The translations under genes were made by a program, and so were the position numbers. Shown here piece by piece: positions 28,704 to 29,972 of a DNA stretch of 29,972 bases (its first letter is position 1; every line of letters starts with the position of its first letter). The DNA lies in NCBI GenBank assembly GCA_026260175.1, contig JAKCWW010007091.1, positions 347-30,318 of the forward strand, in the 5' to 3' direction. Below the pieces are notes generated by a model that was not told where the DNA came from, ran no database searches, and saw only the letters and a list, made by a program, of their open reading frames with translations. Origin of the DNA: Reticulitermes lucifugus (Eukaryota; Arthropoda; Insecta; Blattodea; Rhinotermitidae).

Positions 28704-28748
28704 ACTCCTACATATGTTTCGACTAATAGATTGCCATCCTCAGGGGGT
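28704..28748 (-). ncRNA. Hammerhead-ribozyme-like motif 7, inverted partner of motif 6
   Basis: Minus-strand core CTGAGGA, extra T, weak helix II ('ggcaatctattagtc'), GAAAC with a four-base loop 'atat', then GTA. The flanks ACCCC and GGAGT pair at four of five positions. It faces motif 6 across about 115 bases, as in the inverted pair at 1906-2157. Confidence 0.45.
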
Positions 28749-29494
28749 ATGTATCTGAGAGCTGCAAGTGCTGTCTGCATCCAAATATACGATATATGGT
28801 TTCACAATAAAAGTTTTTTGTGTGTATCACGATTCAAGATGTATAGATGGACTAGATTAAAAACAATAATACACTGTGCCTCTAATAGTTCCTTTGTGTC
28901 TTGTTCTACAGACAATATTTTTATGCATCCTTTACCTCAATTTACCACCTGTACTTGTTAAAAAAGGACATCCATCCAAGCCTTAGAAACCAAATATCGT
29001 TTCAAATATAACGTAATTATTTTCTTTATTTCTTATCTTTTCTATAACATTTAACTATTACATTTGTTGTCTTGAATTTTGTTGTCAGTCTTCATGATAA
29101 AAAAAATTCCCGTTCGTTTAATTCAGTGAATGGCTTATCTGAATCCTTACCTACGTAATACTATACAACTGGAGCCTGTTCCCACCTCCTATACCCAGAA
29201 TTAAATACGTTCTGCCTTCTTGTGTCTGGCGATCTAAACACGTCCCTGTATCGCAGCGAATCCGTAGAGCAGTCGGTGATACCGGAAAAAAATACGATCG
29301 TCTCACCCTCCATTTTCGGAAATTTTTGCACGCTCACTGTTTCATTTGCTCGTCTTGGAAACTTCAAAATTTAGGGCTGTCTGTCGATTTTGACTTATCC
29401 TTAATTGCATTATTGTTTTTTGGGTTATGATACGTTGTAGTTTGGTATGTGGGCCCACACGATAACAACCGCTATGCACATCTCTTTCGATTTT
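28749..29494. other. No recognisable feature
   Basis: AT-rich in its first half. Short frames at 28731-28961 and 29367-29161 have no family features. Confidence 0.5.
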
Positions 29495-29686
29495 GTTGGA
29501 TCCCCAGCGTAGTGAACAAGGGATGTGGGTTCGATTCCCGACAGGGCAAGAGGTATTTTTCTTTTCTCCAAAGCGTTCGTACCGCTCAGGGGCCCACCCA
29601 GCTTCTTATTCAGTGGGTGCCGGTGACCTTATTGTTGGGAGTACAACGACCACGGCATGAAGCTGCCTACTCACCTCAATCTAGTG
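29495..29686 (+). repeat. SINE-1 copy, 3' end cut
   Basis: B-box 'gggttcgattcccgacaggg' near 29527, 'caagaggtatttttc', 'ggggcccacccagcttctta', 'cagtgggtgccggtg', 'acgaccacggcatgaagctg', then 'ctcaatctagtg', where the hAT-like end begins. The tail module is therefore missing or displaced. Confidence 0.75.
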
Positions 29687-29760
29687 CAGTGTTTCCCAAA
29701 CTTTTCCCATGGAGGAACCCCCTAAGATAATTTTTCATATCTGGAGTAACCCCTATCTTT
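29687..29760. mobile_element. Terminus of a hAT-like element
   Basis: 'cagtgtttcccaaactttt' at 29687 is typical of hAT terminal inverted repeats (CAG-TG-TTCCCAA...). The next part, 'ggaggaaccccctaagataa', resembles repeats I recall from insects. The other end is not found in the remaining 200 bases, so the element is truncated or extends beyond the window. Confidence 0.45.
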
Positions 29761-29893
29761 GGTAATGTTTATGTAGCGACTAGGACTCAGGAGTTCCTGG
29801 GTTCCGTCCCCGAGTTCGGCGACTGAAGCGGGCTTTGTCGTTTGAGAGTAAATTGGTGTGATGAATGACTTTTTAATGACTCTGATAGGGAGT

Positions 29894-29925
29894 ATTCATT
29901 CATTCATTCATTCATTCATTCATTC
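29894..29925. repeat. (ATTC)8 microsatellite
   Basis: Eight uninterrupted ATTC units. The stretch just before it (29774-29870) has a weak tRNA-like look ('cctgggttccgtccccg') that is not strong enough to call a SINE. Confidence 0.95.
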
Positions 29926-29972
29926 TGTAGTCTGTCTTACGACAGATCCGTAGCCTCTTCCAAAGCGAGTTC

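Noticed and set aside
1-29972. Bacterial-type operons, CRISPR, phage or rRNA
   Set aside because: No Shine-Dalgarno-led gene series, no regularly spaced short repeats with unique spacers and no rRNA core sequences. The repeat content is eukaryotic.

Overview
This window looks like non-coding, repeat-dense DNA from an animal nuclear genome, most likely an insect. My best guess is a polyneopteran such as a cockroach or termite, judged from repeat families I remember from those genomes and not from any search. No intact protein-coding gene is supported. The open frames are short, lack codon-level support and mostly cross repeats. There is a 128-base assembly gap (16396-16523) and a single N at 9251-9260. 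No bacterial-style operon, CRISPR array or rRNA is visible.

Most of what can be recognised is mobile DNA. Three tRNA-headed SINE families occur: SINE-1 (about 13 copies or pieces on both strands, including a subfamily 1b at 15262-15630 and 25155-25438, each with a 15-base target duplication), SINE-2 (14372-14635 and 16303-16595) and SINE-3 (5692-5948). Non-LTR retrotransposons leave only 5'-truncated ends (233-425, 18843-19140, 20561-20690) and one internal reverse-transcriptase-region scrap (27040-26889). DNA transposons are represented by a decayed FLYWCH plus MULE transposase gene (6156-7310), an internally deleted hAT-like element that keeps its first coding segment (8194-8806), a piggyBac-like MITE with TTAA ends (18471-18814), a pogo/Tigger-like MITE with TA ends (18067-18225) and a hAT-like terminus (29687 onward).

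Two palindromic families are less ordinary. One (FB-A: 2775-3041, 5111-5441, 16640-16883, with relatives at 10119-10278 and 26746-26879) shares a core around 'cgacgtttcgg', and three copies have 9-10 base flanking duplications. The other is defined by a short motif that recurs at least seven times on both strands. It reads CUGANGA, then a variable hairpin, then GAAAC-NN-GUH, with a further short helix formed by the outer flanks. This is the layout of a minimal hammerhead ribozyme with a two-base-pair helix III. The sequence of the hairpin changes between copies while pairing is often kept. All copies carry one extra U before helix II. This is the most interesting signal in the window.

Other structure includes a SINE whose 3' tail module is repeated five times at 81-82 bases (11755-12160), a 51-base minisatellite (9522-9736), an 80-base tandem duplication (27882-28043), a 42-base palindrome without spacer (23089-23130), and a 129-base hairpin insertion with a 14-base target duplication (601-729). 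Long stretches, especially 10279-11579, 19728-20560, 21161-23088 and 25454-26740, hold nothing I can name.
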